From positions 806,001-870,000 of the forward strand of contig NZ_LT968775.1 in the NCBI RefSeq assembly GCF_900240975.1: a stretch of DNA of 64,000 nucleotides, read 5' to 3'. This stretch comes from Mycobacterium sp. 4858. GTDB taxonomy: Bacteria; Actinomycetota; Actinomycetes; Mycobacteriales; Mycobacteriaceae. Each line of letters opens with the position of its first letter. The first letter of the stretch is position 1. The notes below the pieces were generated by a model. That model worked only from the letters and a program-made list of their open reading frames with translations. It was not told the origin of the DNA and ran no database searches. The position numbers and the translations under genes were made by a program. This document shows, piece by piece, positions 19,666 through 31,965 of the stretch.

Positions 19666-19899
19666 TCAGGACGCCTTGGCGTACCTGCGAACCCGTTCGT
19701 CCTCGCCGAAGGTGCCCGTGTGTTGCGTACCGTTGGCGTCGCGGCCGAAGAATGTCCAGCGCCGGGGAGTGGTCTGCGGTCCGCTGATCATCTTGACGGT
19801 GTAACGCAGCGTCGTGGGCCGCAGCGTGCCGATGACGTCACCGACCTTGATCTTGGACGGATGGATCTCCGGGGCGTCGCCCCAGTCCTGTATCGCCAT
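19666..19899 (-). CDS. Small conserved protein of unknown function
   Basis: A 77-residue soluble protein starting AIQDWGDAPEIHPSKIKVGD and ending in a basic RVRRYAKAS tail. I choose ATG 19899 because GGTGAGG lies 9 nt before it; ATG 19908, directly against that motif, would add three residues. The mixed strand pattern (VGDVIGTLRPTTLRYTVKMI, RRWTFFGRDANG) suggests a small beta barrel. The family is not recognised. A TACAGT hexamer on the minus strand at 19974-19979 could be its -10. No gene lies here in M. tuberculosis. Confidence 0.6.
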   Translation of the reverse strand: MAIQDWGDAPEIHPSKIKVGDVIGTLRPTTLRYTVKMISGPQTTPRRWTFFGRDANGTQHTGTFGEDERVRRYAKAS

Positions 19900-20222
19900 T
19901 GCGTCCATCCTCACCGTGTCGGCCCTCCGCTCACCCGGACAGCGCCACGGTCGGACCCTCGCAACTGTAGTGCACGATCCCGGTCGGGCCGGCCCGACCG
20001 GACCGCGCGGCCGCGAAGGCGCGGCCGCGATCGCCGTGCGAGATGAGCCCGCATCGTCGGCGCCCTGGCCGCCCCGGTGCGGTGCTGGTGGCGTAGCGTT
20101 CAGCGTGAGCCGTTTCGTTGTCAGCGGTCGTCGGCCTCTACCGGCCACCCACAGGCAATGCGATTCCTCCGTCCGTCCCGCGCTCGCCGGGGCGAACGAC
20201 GCCGACGTGAAGGGATCCGCCG

Positions 20223-20705
20223 ATGGTCGTCGCGAATCTGCCCGGCCGCGAATCGTTCGAACGCCGCCGCCGCGCCAACCCGGTCCGGGTGGCGGTGGCC
20301 CATGAGCTGGGCCGCGCCATCGACGGCGCGTGGTGGCCGCGCGCGGACCGCATCACCAACGAGTTGCCCGAGTTGGTCGCCGTCCTGACTCCTCTGCTGG
20401 GAGAAGTCAGCACCATCAACGTCAATTGGCCGCCGCTGCAACGACCACCCGACCTGAACTGGTCGGGATGGGAACGCAAGCGCCAGCACGTGATGACCGT
20501 CGTCGGGGACGACGCACGGGTGAACCTGCTGGTCATCCCGTACGCGACCTACAGCGCGCTCGCCCTGATGGTGCTGCGCTGCGCGGCCAACCTGCCGGTC
20601 GAGGCCCGCGACCAGGTGAAGCCGGCCTTCCTGACCGCCGGCTCCATCGTGCGGGCCGCCTACCAACAGTGCGGCGCGGCCGTCACCGGACCAGCGCGAG
20701 GCTAG
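20223..20705 (+). CDS. DUF5994 family protein
   Basis: 160 residues, ATG preceded by GAAGGGATC. The protein has the DUF5994 pattern: [20 protein letters not shown] near the N-terminus, [12 protein letters not shown], a strand with [12 protein letters not shown], and [10 protein letters not shown]. No function is known. It is soluble, with no signal peptide. It overlaps the qcrB stop by 4 bp on the opposite strand. With the small gene at 19666-19899 it forms a divergent pair inserted between Rv2197c and qcrB relative to M. tuberculosis. The 323-bp gap between the two holds a TAGCGT hexamer (20094-20099) and nothing else I can support. Confidence 0.7.
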   Translation: MVVANLPGRESFERRRRANPVRVAVAHELGRAIDGAWWPRADRITNELPELVAVLTPLLGEVSTINVNWPPLQRPPDLNWSGWERKRQHVMTVVGDDARVNLLVIPYATYSALALMVLRCAANLPVEARDQVKPAFLTAGSIVRAAYQQCGAAVTGPARG

Positions 20706-22399
20706 TGGTGCTCGCCGTTCTTGCCGTTTGACCCGACGGTGCTTTCCTGGTGCTCGCGCAGCGCGGTCAGGGCACGTTGCTCGGAACCGTGCGCCGCCTC
20801 GCGCAGGGCCGCATCCTCGGACGCCGGGTCGGCAAACAGGAAGCTGCCGTGACCCGGTGAACCGGCCGAGCCCAGCTTGTTCATCCGCTTGGGCAGCGCC
20901 GCGCCCTGGTATTCGAGCGGTATCGGGTGGCCGTGGTCGTCGACGGGGCCGAGCGGCTGATGCAGCTCGATGTACGCCCCGTGCGGCAGTCGCTTGATGA
21001 TGCCGGTCTCGATCCCGTGCGCCAGCACCTCCCGGTCGCTGCGCTGCAGGGCGACGCACCACCGGTAGGTGATGAAGTAGACCACGGGCGGGAGGATGAC
21101 CATCCCGATGCGGCCGATCCACGTCGTCGCGTTCAGCGAGATCTGGAACTTCAGCGCGATGATGTCGTTCATCGCCGCGAGCGTCAGCAACATGTAGAAG
21201 GAGATCGCCATCGCGCCGATCGCCGTGCGCACCGGCACGTCGCGCGGCCGTTGCAGCAGGTTGTGATGCGCGTAGTCACCGCTGAACCGCTTCTCCAGGA
21301 AGGGGTAGACGATCAGCAGCACGAAGATCAGGCCCATGATCAGCGCCACCCAGACGGCGGCCGGGATCGTGTGGTGCCAGAAGTAGAACTCCCACGGCGG
21401 CCAGATGCGCGCCAGGCCTTCCGTCCACATCATGTAGAAGTCCGGCTGCGAACCGGCCGAAACGTGGGATGGCTTGTAGGGGCCAAGGTTCCAGATCGGG
21501 TTGATCTGCAGCAGGCCACCCATCAGGCCGAGCACACCGACGATCGCGGCGAAGAACGCGCCGGACTTCACCGCGAAGATCGGCATGACCCGGACGCCGA
21601 CCACGTTGTGCTCGGTGCGGCCCGGCCCGGGGAACTGGGTGTGCTTCTGGAACCACACCATCGCCAGGTGCAGCCCGATCAGCGCCAGGATGATCCCCGG
21701 CAGCAGCAGGATGTGCAGCGCGTACATGCGGGGGATGATGTAGCCCGCCGTCGCACATTCGTTGCCGATGCCGCCGCACGGGAAGTCGCCGCCGAACAGG
21801 GCCCAGTGCAGCCAGGTGCCGATGATCGGCATCCCCAGCGTGATCGAGGACAGCGCGGCGCGCAGCCCGATGCCCGAGAGCAGGTCGTCGGGCAGCGAGT
21901 AGCCGAAGTAGCCCTCGAACATGGCCAGGATCAGCAGCAGCGACCCGATGACCCAGTTGGCCTCACGGGGCCGGCGGAACGCGCCGGTGAAGAAGATGCG
22001 GGCCAGGTGCACCATGATCGACGCCGCGAAAATCAGTGCGGCCCAGTGGTGTACCTGACGGACGAACAGCCCGCCACGCACCTCGAAGGAGATGTCGAGG
22101 GTCGACGCGAACGCCTTGGACATGTCGACCCCGCGCAGCGGCTGGTAGGCCCCGTTGTAGGTGACCTCGGCCATGGACGGGTCGAAGAACAGTGTCAGGT
22201 AGACACCGGTGAGCAGCAGCACGATGAAGCTGTACATCGCGATCTCGCCCAGCAGGAACGACCAGTGGGTCGGGAAGACCTTGTTGAGCTGCCGGCGCAC
22301 CGCCGCCGACGGGTGATAGCGCGTGTCGATGTCTTCGCCCTGGCGAGCCAGGACGTCGCCGATCTTGGGCGGCTTGGGGGGACTCAGCTTCGGGCTCAT
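20702..22399 (-). CDS. qcrB: Cytochrome bc1 complex cytochrome b subunit
   Basis: 565 residues from the ATG that overlaps the qcrA stop as ATGA. The cytochrome b core has the four haem-ligating histidines on helices B and D, seen in [16 protein letters not shown] and in [16 protein letters not shown]. The Qo-site loop and the [20 protein letters not shown] segment are present, followed by the long actinobacterial C-terminal extension. QcrB oxidises menaquinol and is the target of Q203-type drugs. Last gene of ctaE-qcrC-qcrA-qcrB. Confidence 0.95.
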   Translation of the reverse strand: MSPKLSPPKPPKIGDVLARQGEDIDTRYHPSAAVRRQLNKVFPTHWSFLLGEIAMYSFIVLLLTGVYLTLFFDPSMAEVTYNGAYQPLRGVDMSKAFASTLDISFEVRGGLFVRQVHHWAALIFAASIMVHLARIFFTGAFRRPREANWVIGSLLLILAMFEGYFGYSLPDDLLSGIGLRAALSSITLGMPIIGTWLHWALFGGDFPCGGIGNECATAGYIIPRMYALHILLLPGIILALIGLHLAMVWFQKHTQFPGPGRTEHNVVGVRVMPIFAVKSGAFFAAIVGVLGLMGGLLQINPIWNLGPYKPSHVSAGSQPDFYMMWTEGLARIWPPWEFYFWHHTIPAAVWVALIMGLIFVLLIVYPFLEKRFSGDYAHHNLLQRPRDVPVRTAIGAMAISFYMLLTLAAMNDIIALKFQISLNATTWIGRIGMVILPPVVYFITYRWCVALQRSDREVLAHGIETGIIKRLPHGAYIELHQPLGPVDDHGHPIPLEYQGAALPKRMNKLGSAGSPGHGSFLFADPASEDAALREAAHGSEQRALTALREHQESTVGSNGKNGEHH

Positions 22400-23594
22400 G
22401 ATGTCGTCCTTTCCCAGAAGGCCGGTCCGACGGGCTCGATGAAGTCGCCGTTGGCGACCAGATACCCGTTGGTGTCGATCGTGATGGGCAGTTGCGCCAG
22501 CGCGCGAGCCGCTGGGCCGAAGATCGGCTTGGCGAAGTGCAGGGCGTCGAACTGCGACTGGTGACAAGGGCACAGGATTCGGTAGGACTGCTCCTCGTAC
22601 AGCGACGCGGGGCAACCCAGGTGCGAGCAGACCTTAGTGTAGGCGAACAACTCGCCGTAATTGAAGCTCTCCTGGCCCTGGCGCTTGACCACGCGGGGCA
22701 TGTCCGACGGCCGGACCCGGATGAGCATCACGGGGTTGCGGACGCCCTGGTTGATCGCCCGCAGTTTTTCCTGCGATTCCGGGGTGGTGCCGTCACCGTC
22801 GGACTCGCGCCACGGAAAGACGGTCTCCATGCCGCCGGCGTCGAGGTCCTCCGGGCGCATCTTGATGAACGGCGACGTCCCGGCGGAACCGGTGGCCCGC
22901 GCGAGGAAGATGGTCTCGCCCGCGTAGCGCGGTGTCCAGCCGGACGTCCACAGCACGGCCTTCTTGCCGTTCGCGGTGGGCACCACCGGCTTCCACGGGT
23001 TCTTGATCAGGCCGCCGGCAAACGCCACCAACGTGGACAGTCCGAACGCGCCGAGGCCCAGCCCCAGCGATGCCCCGATCACCTTGCGCCGCCGGACGGT
23101 CGAGCCTTCCAGGGCGTCGGTCAGGTTGGCCACGACCGTCTTGCGGTCGATCTCCCGGGAGGCGCCGTCGTGCCGGTCTTGGATCGAAATCTCTTCCGGG
23201 ATAAACCGTTTCTGGTACAGGATGGTGCCGACGGCGATCGACAGGATCGACATCCCGAAGGTCAGCCCGTACAGCGGGGTGGCCAGGTCGTACAGCAGGC
23301 TGCCCGCGGCCGCCTTCGGCTTGTACTCCCACGGCCAGAACAGGAACACCAGCAGCAGCGCCAGCCCGAAGATGCCGCCCAGCAACAGCCACAGGGCGAC
23401 TCCGCGCTCTGCGCGCTTCTCGGCCTTGGTGCCCTCGACGGGCCAGCGGGGTTCCTTGACCAGCGTCTCGACGCCGTCGAGCTTGCCGCCCAGCGCCACC
23501 AGCTCGTCGCGCGACATGGCGGCCAGGGCCGCCTCGTCGGGTTCGTTCGGCGCGGCGCCCTTGTCGGTGTCAGAGCCGCGAACGTCGTTTTCGC

Positions 23595-23598
<4 letters not shown>
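22396..23598 (-). CDS. qcrA: Cytochrome bc1 complex Rieske iron-sulfur subunit
   Basis: 400 residues. The Rieske [2Fe-2S] ligands are in CSHLGC and CPCHQSQF near the C-terminus. As in other actinobacteria the protein has three membrane helices rather than one (about 79-98, 114-133, 176-197) with a long N-terminal cytoplasmic region that starts with acidic residues. The mobile head passes electrons from menaquinol to cytochrome c1 (QcrC). It overlaps both neighbours by 4 bp (ATGA with qcrC upstream and qcrB downstream), a clear sign of coupled translation. Confidence 0.95.
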
Positions 23599-26335
<2,737 letters not shown>

Positions 26336-28302
26336 ATCATATTGCGCCGCTTGGGCCGAGGTCTGCTCGTAGGCCAACCGCGCCGAGCGCGCCGAGGCCG
26401 CCCACGATGCCCACGCGCCGGCTGAGCGCAGCGGTGATGCCCAGCCGGCGGCGTCGGGGGAGTCGTCGACCCGGACGATGCGCACCCCAGGACCGGCCAG
26501 CCAGCGCGCGATGAGCGCGGATTCCTCCACCAGCGCACCGCCCAGCGGGGCCGCGGTGGGCAGAATCGCCTGTGCTCCAGCCACAATCGCGTCGACCACC
26601 GGCATCGGGGGCACCCCGCGCCTGGCGGCGCCGGCCGCGGCGAGCTGGCCGTGACGGACGACGGCGAGGTGATAGCCGCCCTGGCCGTCGGGCGCGGCGG
26701 CGATCAGCTCGGGCAGCGTGGCCAGCGCGCGCAACCGCTGGCCGCGCCACAGGATCTCGACGGCCGTGGCGGTGCGGTCACGCAGGCGCGCCGCGCTCTC
26801 GAAATGTCGCCGCTCGGCCAGCGCCGTGATCTGGTCCACGGCGCCGGACAGGGCGGCGTTGTCCATCCCGTCGATCAGCGCGGCGACGCGCGCCACGGCG
26901 GCGGCGTATTGCGTGGCCGTGACGGCGCGCGCCGCGGGGCAGGGTGAGATTTCCGCCTCCGCGCAGGCCGGGCCGTGCAGGACCGAACGTCCCAGCCGCG
27001 TCGTACAGGTCCGCAGCCCGGTGTAGCGCGACAGCAGGGCGGCCGTGTCGGCGGCGTCGGCACGCGAGCGGAATGGGCCGACGGCCCGGTCGTGGCGGGG
27101 CGCTCGTACCACCGCCAGCCGCGGGAACGCCTCGTCGGTGAGCGCGACCCACCACCACCGGTGCGGAAACCGCGACCGGCGGTTGTAGGGCGGGGCGTGC
27201 GCGGCCAGCAGCCTCAGCTCGCGGACGCCGGCCTCCAGCGCGTGCGCGCACTCGACGTGGTCGACCGCGGTGGCCAGGTTGACCATCTCCTTCATCCGGC
27301 CGCGCGGGTCGGCGCCGGTGAAGTACTGGGCGACCCGGCGGCGCAGGTCGACGGCGGTGCCGACGTAGAGCACCTCGCCCGACGGCCCGCGAAACAGGTA
27401 AACACCCGGCCGGCGGGGCAGGCCCTCGGCGAGGACCCGCTTGCGCCGCTGCGCCGGGGTGACGTCCGGCAGGTAGGAGCGCAGGTCGGCGTAGGTGTGC
27501 ACCCCCTGGTTGCCGACCCGCTCGATGAGCGCGTGCAGCACGTCAACGGTGGCGCGGGCGTCGTCCAGCGCGCGGTGCGTGGGCTGGGTGGCGACCGCGA
27601 ACAGCCGCGCCAGCGAGGCCAGCCTCACGCTGGGGGCCTCCTCGCGGCTGAGCACCCGGCGGGCCAGCCGCACCGTGCACAGCACCTGTGGCCGGGGCCA
27701 GGGGATATCGCACCGCGCCGCGGCGGCGCGCAGAAATCCGATGTCGAACCCGGCGTTGTGGGCCACCAGCACCGTCCCCTGGTCCAAGCCGGCGAATTCG
27801 AGGAACATCGGCAACACCGCGTCGATGGTCGGGGCATCGGACACCATCGCGGTGGTGATGCCGGTCAGCTGCACGATCTGGGGCGGGATGCTGCGCTTCG
27901 GGTCGACCAGTGTGGCGAACTCGCCGAGCACGGTGCCGCCGCGGACTTTGACCGCACCGATCTCGGTGATGGCGTCGGGGGTGCTGCCGCCGGTGCTCTT
28001 GGTGCGCCCGCCGGTGGTCTCGAGGTCCACCACCACGAAGGTCGTGTCGCGCAGCAAGACGTCGGGCGTTTCGAAGGACGACCCCAAGTCGGCGAAACTG
28101 AGCTGAGTCGCACCACCGGCACCCATGCCGCGACGGTAAGCGTGGCCACCGACACCCGCGCGGCTCCCACGCCGGGCGAACGCACGCCCGGGTGCGGGGG
28201 TTTCCGGTGGAAAGGCGGTGCCGGCTGGTTGTCGGTGGCCGCGGTTACGGTTCGGACAGTCGACCTGACGTCGCCCAAGCCTGACCGAGAGGACCGATCC
28301 TG

Positions 28303-28557
28303 ATGGCACGAAGCAGTGGACCCGACAGCAACGGCGCGACGGTGCCCGAAGCGGGGGCGCCGGTGGTGATCGACTGCGACGACTGCGCGGTCCGCGGGCC
28401 GGGCTGCCGCGACTGCGTCGTCAGCGTGTTACTCGGGGTCCCGGAGACTTTGTTGGAAGACGAATGTGCTGCATTGGCGGTGCTTGCCGATGTGGGACTG
28501 GCACCGCGATTGCGGTTGGTGCCTATCCGCCGCGGACGCGATTCGGGCGTCGCCTAA
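28303..28557 (+). CDS. Small four-cysteine protein, unknown function
   Basis: 84 residues, ATG preceded by GAGAGGACC. The centre reads [14 protein letters not shown], two CXXC-type pairs 5 residues apart, which suggests a zinc site. A hydrophobic helix ([24 protein letters not shown]) and a basic tail follow. I do not recognise a named family, though short proteins of this kind lie here in other mycobacteria. It diverges from the nuclease gene across 176 bp, and the NlpC/P60 gene follows 182 bp downstream. Confidence 0.65.
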   Translation: MARSSGPDSNGATVPEAGAPVVIDCDDCAVRGPGCRDCVVSVLLGVPETLLEDECAALAVLADVGLAPRLRLVPIRRGRDSGVA

Positions 28558-28645
28558 GATGCTTTGCGTGCCAAAGGTTTACGAGGGGGTCGGCGTCGTT
28601 CACATGATAATGACAGAAATCTTGCCAATTTCTTAACCGCTCGCT

Positions 28646-28676
28646 TTGGACAAACGTCGATATCGTTTCGTAACCT
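28646..28676 (+). promoter_or_regulatory. Candidate promoter of the NlpC/P60 peptidase gene
   Basis: TTGGAC (28646-28651) and TAACCT (28671-28676) are separated by 19 nt in an unusually AT-rich stretch. A start near 28683 would give a leader of about 60 nt. The wider gap (28558-28739) has no ORF and no recognisable riboswitch. Confidence 0.4.
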
Positions 28677-28739
28677 ACTTGAGACCTAAACCAGCTCGAC
28701 GGCCCGCGGTCGTCGATGGCCGTTTAAGGAAGCAAAATC

Positions 28740-29891
28740 TTGAGGCTTGACTCTAGATACCCGTTTGCGCGTGTCTTCACACGAACTGCCATCGGGACGC
28801 TAGCGGGCTTCACGGTGTTATCCGGTGTCCTTGCCGCGCACGTGTCGGCCGACCCGGCCGACGACGCGCTGGCCAAACTCAACCAGTTGTCCCGCCAGGC
28901 CGAGCAGACCACCGAGGCGATGCACAGCGCGCAGCTCGACCTGAACGACAAATTGGTGGCCCAGCGCGCGGCGGACAAGAAGCACGACGACGCCCAGGCC
29001 GCCGTCGATGCGGCCAAGGAGCGCTTGGCGTCCTACCAGGGCGCGGTCAACAAGCTCGCGGCCGCGACCTACATGGGCGGTCGCGTCGACGGCATGACGG
29101 CCATGTTGACCGCGGGATCGCCGCAAGGTCTGATCGACAAGCTGGCCATGCAGCGGCAGATGGCGACGCAGATGGCCGACCAGATGAAGAACTTCCGGGT
29201 CGCCAGCGAGCAGGCCGCCACGGCCGAGCGGGAGGCCGCCAAGTCCGCCGCCGACGCGAAGAGCGCCGCCGAGCAGGCGGCCGCGGTGCGGGCAAGCCTG
29301 CAGTCCAAGCAAAGTCAGCTGCAGGTGCAGATCGCGGTCGTCAAGTCGCAATACGTGTCCTTGTCGCCCGAGCAGCGCACCGCGCTCGCCGATCCCGGCT
29401 CCGTACCGGCCGGCCTCCCGGCACCCGGCGCGCCCGCGCCGGAGGCCGCGCCCCCGGGCGCACCGCCGCCGGCCGGGCAGGCACCCGGTGAGGCGCCGCC
29501 TCCCGGCGGAATGCCCGGGCCGTTCGGCGGTGGGGTCGGCGGCGGTGACCGCGCGACCGTCGTGCAGGCGGCGCTGACCCAGGTCGGCTCGCCCTATGTG
29601 TGGGGCGGTGCCGCGCCCGGCGGGTTCGACTGCTCCGGACTGGTGATGTGGGCGTTCCAGCAGGCCGGCATTTCGCTGCCGCACTCCAGCCAGGCGCAGG
29701 CCCAGGGCGGCCAACCGGTGGCCCTGTCGGACCTGCAGCCCGGCGACGTCATCACCTTCTACAACGACGCGTCGCACAGCGGCCTCTACGTCGGTGACGG
29801 CATGGTGATCCATTCCTCCACCTACGGCCAGCCCGTGCGCGTGGTGCCGATGAACGCGGCAGGCCCGATCCACGACGCCCGCCGCTACTAG
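28740..29891 (+). CDS. Secreted NlpC/P60 peptidoglycan endopeptidase with coiled-coil domain (Rv2190c-type)
   Basis: 383 residues; TTG start with AAGGAA 8 nt upstream. A signal peptide (cleavage likely after HVSA) precedes a long coiled-coil (about 40-215, heptads rich in Ala, Gln and Lys), a Pro/Gly/Ala linker (about 220-270) and the C-terminal NlpC/P60 domain. The catalytic Cys is in GGFDCSGLVMWAF (near residue 297), the His in DASHSGLYVGDG, and a second polar His in VIHSSTYG. This domain order matches RipA-like hydrolases that cut the D-Glu-mDAP bond during growth and separation. The coiled-coil may keep it inactive or bind partners. Confidence 0.9.
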   Translation: MRLDSRYPFARVFTRTAIGTLAGFTVLSGVLAAHVSADPADDALAKLNQLSRQAEQTTEAMHSAQLDLNDKLVAQRAADKKHDDAQAAVDAAKERLASYQGAVNKLAAATYMGGRVDGMTAMLTAGSPQGLIDKLAMQRQMATQMADQMKNFRVASEQAATAEREAAKSAADAKSAAEQAAAVRASLQSKQSQLQVQIAVVKSQYVSLSPEQRTALADPGSVPAGLPAPGAPAPEAAPPGAPPPAGQAPGEAPPPGGMPGPFGGGVGGGDRATVVQAALTQVGSPYVWGGAAPGGFDCSGLVMWAFQQAGISLPHSSQAQAQGGQPVALSDLQPGDVITFYNDASHSGLYVGDGMVIHSSTYGQPVRVVPMNAAGPIHDARRY

Positions 29892-29934
29892 AGGCCCCGG
29901 CCGGCGCCGCCGGCTCACGCTGCTGCTGGCCTGG

Positions 29935-30774
29935 GTGTTTGTCGTCGAGGTCGTCGTGGCGGCGGCCGTGCCGTTCGACGCGGCCGGCGACCGCGCCGCC
30001 CGTCCCGCGCAGCTGATCGTCCCGGCACACGGCCATGCCGGCGCCGCGACGAAGTCGCTGGTCGTCGGCGACCGCACCGTCCGGTTGCTCGGCCTCGGCG
30101 GCCCGGCCGGTGACCGGCTGCTGCCGCGGGTGGCGTCCGGCGTCGGCGTTGCAATCGGCGCGGTCGAGGCGTTCTGGGGCGTCGACTGGCCGCACGAGAT
30201 CTCGGTGGTGGCGGCCGGCACGGACGAGGAGTTCCGCGCCGCCGCCGGTGGGGGACCGGCGGCGCAGTGGGCCGACATCGCGGCCGTGACGGTCGTCGAC
30301 CGTGTCGACCCCGTGCACCGGATGGCCATCGGCCAGCGGATCGTCTTCGCGCCCGGTGCGGCCAACATGACCGCGGGTGCGCTACGAATCGTGTTGACGC
30401 ACGAGCTTTTTCACTATGCCGCGCGCGTGGACACCGCCCCCGACGCGCCCCGGTGGCTGACCGAAGGCGTGGCCGATTTCGTCGCGCGGCCCCATACGCC
30501 GGTGCCCGCCGACGCGTTGCCGGTGCCGCTGACGCTGCCCTCGGACGCCGACCTGGACGCCCCGGGGCCGCAGCGCTCGCTGGCGTACGACCGTGCGTGG
30601 TGGTTCGCGCGCTTCGTCGCGGACACCTACGGGACGGCCAAGCTGCACGACCTGTATCTGGCCGTCTGCGGCGTGGGCCGCACCGACGTGGCCTCCGCCG
30701 TCCACGACGTCCTGGCCACCGACTCGCCCGGCCTGCTCGTGCGCTGGCATGACTGGCTGGCCCACTCGGGGTGA
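29935..30774 (+). CDS. Putative membrane-anchored zinc metalloprotease (HEXXH, gluzincin-like; Rv2189c-type)
   Basis: 279 residues. The N-terminus is a hydrophobic signal or anchor segment. Near residue 153, THELFHYAARV contains HEXXH, and WLTEGVADFV lies 17 residues later with the glutamate that would be the third zinc ligand of a gluzincin (peptidase MA-like). The known annotation for the Rv2189c family is only conserved hypothetical, so protease activity is inferred from the motif. GTG 29935 is the only standard start: the frame is open upstream to a TGA, and the hydrophobic run already begins several codons earlier (CTG codons at 29920-29928), so the true start may be non-standard. It follows the NlpC/P60 gene by 43 bp. 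Confidence 0.7.
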   Translation: MFVVEVVVAAAVPFDAAGDRAARPAQLIVPAHGHAGAATKSLVVGDRTVRLLGLGGPAGDRLLPRVASGVGVAIGAVEAFWGVDWPHEISVVAAGTDEEFRAAAGGGPAAQWADIAAVTVVDRVDPVHRMAIGQRIVFAPGAANMTAGALRIVLTHELFHYAARVDTAPDAPRWLTEGVADFVARPHTPVPADALPVPLTLPSDADLDAPGPQRSLAYDRAWWFARFVADTYGTAKLHDLYLAVCGVGRTDVASAVHDVLATDSPGLLVRWHDWLAHSG

Positions 30775-30822
30775 GGGGCGCCCTGCGACGGGCCCGGTGC
30801 ACCGCCAGGCTAGCCTGGCGCA

Positions 30823-31965
30823 GTGAGTCGGGTCCTGCTGGTAACCAACGACTTTCCGCCCCGGCCGGGCGGCATCCAGTCCTATTTGAGCGACTTCGTC
30901 GGCCGGCTGGTCGACGCCCGGTTGCATTCGGTGACGGTGTACGCGCCGCAATGGAAGGGCGCCGACGCCTTCGACGAGGCGGCCGAGTCGGCCGGTTATC
31001 GGGTGGTCCGGCATCCGGGCACCTTGATGCTGCCCGGGCCGGCGGTGGACGCGCGGATGCGCCGGCTGATCGCCGAGTGCGATATCGACACCGTCTGGTT
31101 CGGTGCGGCCGCACCGTTGGCGCTGTTGGCGCAGCGCGCCCGCCATGCCGGGGCGGGCCGGGTGGTGGCCAGCACGCACGGCCATGAAGTGGGCTGGTCG
31201 ATGCTTCCGGTCGCCCGGTCGGTATTGCGCCGCATCGGTGACACCACCGACGTCGTCACGTTCGTCAGCCGCTACACCCGCGGCCGGTTCGCGCCGGCCT
31301 TCGGCCCGCACGCCTCGCTGGAATACCTGCCGCCCGGGGTGAACACCGACCGGTTCCGGCCCGACCCGGCGGCCGGCGCCGAACTGCGCGACCGCTATGG
31401 GCTGGGGGAGCGGCCCACGGTCGTGTGCGTGTCCCGGCTGGTCCCGCGCAAGGGCCAGGACATGCTGATCAAGGCCCTGCCCTCGATCCGGCAACGCGTC
31501 GACGGCGCCGCCCTGGTCATCGTCGGCGGCGGTCCCTACCTGGAATCGCTGCGCAAACTGGCCCGCGACTGCGGGGTGGCCGAGCACGTCACGTTCACCG
31601 GGGGAGTGCCGGCCGCCGAACTGCCAGCGCACCACGCGCTGGCGGACGTGTTCGCGATGCCCTGCCGAACCCGCGGCGCCGGGATGGACGTCGAGGGCTT
31701 GGGCATCGTCTTTCTGGAGGCGTCCGCGACCGGCAAGCCGGTGATCGCCGGCGACTCCGGCGGGGCCCCGGAAGCCGTGCAGCACAACAAGACTGGATTG
31801 GTGGTCGACGGGCGCTCGCTGAAGGCCGTCGCCGACGCAGTCGCCCAGTTGCTCGGCGATCCTGACCGGGCCGCGGCCATGGGCGCCGCCGGCCGCGAGT
31901 GGGTGCTGGCCCACTGGCGCTGGGACACGCTGGCCGCCCGGCTGGCCGAGCTTCTGCGCGGCTAG
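30823..31965 (+). CDS. pimB: GDP-mannose-dependent alpha-(1-6)-phosphatidylinositol monomannoside mannosyltransferase
   Basis: 380 residues (Rv2188c, PimB', about 385). A GT4/GT-B enzyme that adds the second mannose to PIM1 on the cytoplasmic face, an essential step towards PIMs, LM and LAM. The N-terminal Rossmann opening LLVTNDFPPRPGGIQSYL is typical. VSRLVPRKGQDMLIKAL starts the nucleotide-sugar domain, and VEGLGIVFLEASATGKPVIAG contains the EX7E motif. It starts at GTG 30823, 48 bp after the metalloprotease gene. Its stop is directly adjacent to that of the convergent fadD15. Confidence 0.92.
   Translation: MSRVLLVTNDFPPRPGGIQSYLSDFVGRLVDARLHSVTVYAPQWKGADAFDEAAESAGYRVVRHPGTLMLPGPAVDARMRRLIAECDIDTVWFGAAAPLALLAQRARHAGAGRVVASTHGHEVGWSMLPVARSVLRRIGDTTDVVTFVSRYTRGRFAPAFGPHASLEYLPPGVNTDRFRPDPAAGAELRDRYGLGERPTVVCVSRLVPRKGQDMLIKALPSIRQRVDGAALVIVGGGPYLESLRKLARDCGVAEHVTFTGGVPAAELPAHHALADVFAMPCRTRGAGMDVEGLGIVFLEASATGKPVIAGDSGGAPEAVQHNKTGLVVDGRSLKAVADAVAQLLGDPDRAAAMGAAGREWVLAHWRWDTLAARLAELLRG

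Noticed and set aside
20105..20305. Leaderless ORF before the DUF5994 gene
   Set aside because: TAGCGT sits 5 nt before a GTG, but the peptide is Arg/Pro-rich, overlaps the DUF5994 gene out of frame and shows no conservation signal I can see.
20927..22564. Long plus-strand frame opposite qcrB/qcrA
   Set aside because: It is antisense to well-conserved genes, rich in Arg, His and Gln as expected of a GC-rich shadow frame, and shows no domain. Many similar frames in the window were dropped for the same reason.
28558..28739. c-di-AMP (ydaO-type) riboswitch upstream of the NlpC/P60 gene
   Set aside because: Such riboswitches precede some actinobacterial cell-wall hydrolase genes, but the conserved G-rich and GAA cores are not visible, and the predicted leader is only about 60 nt.
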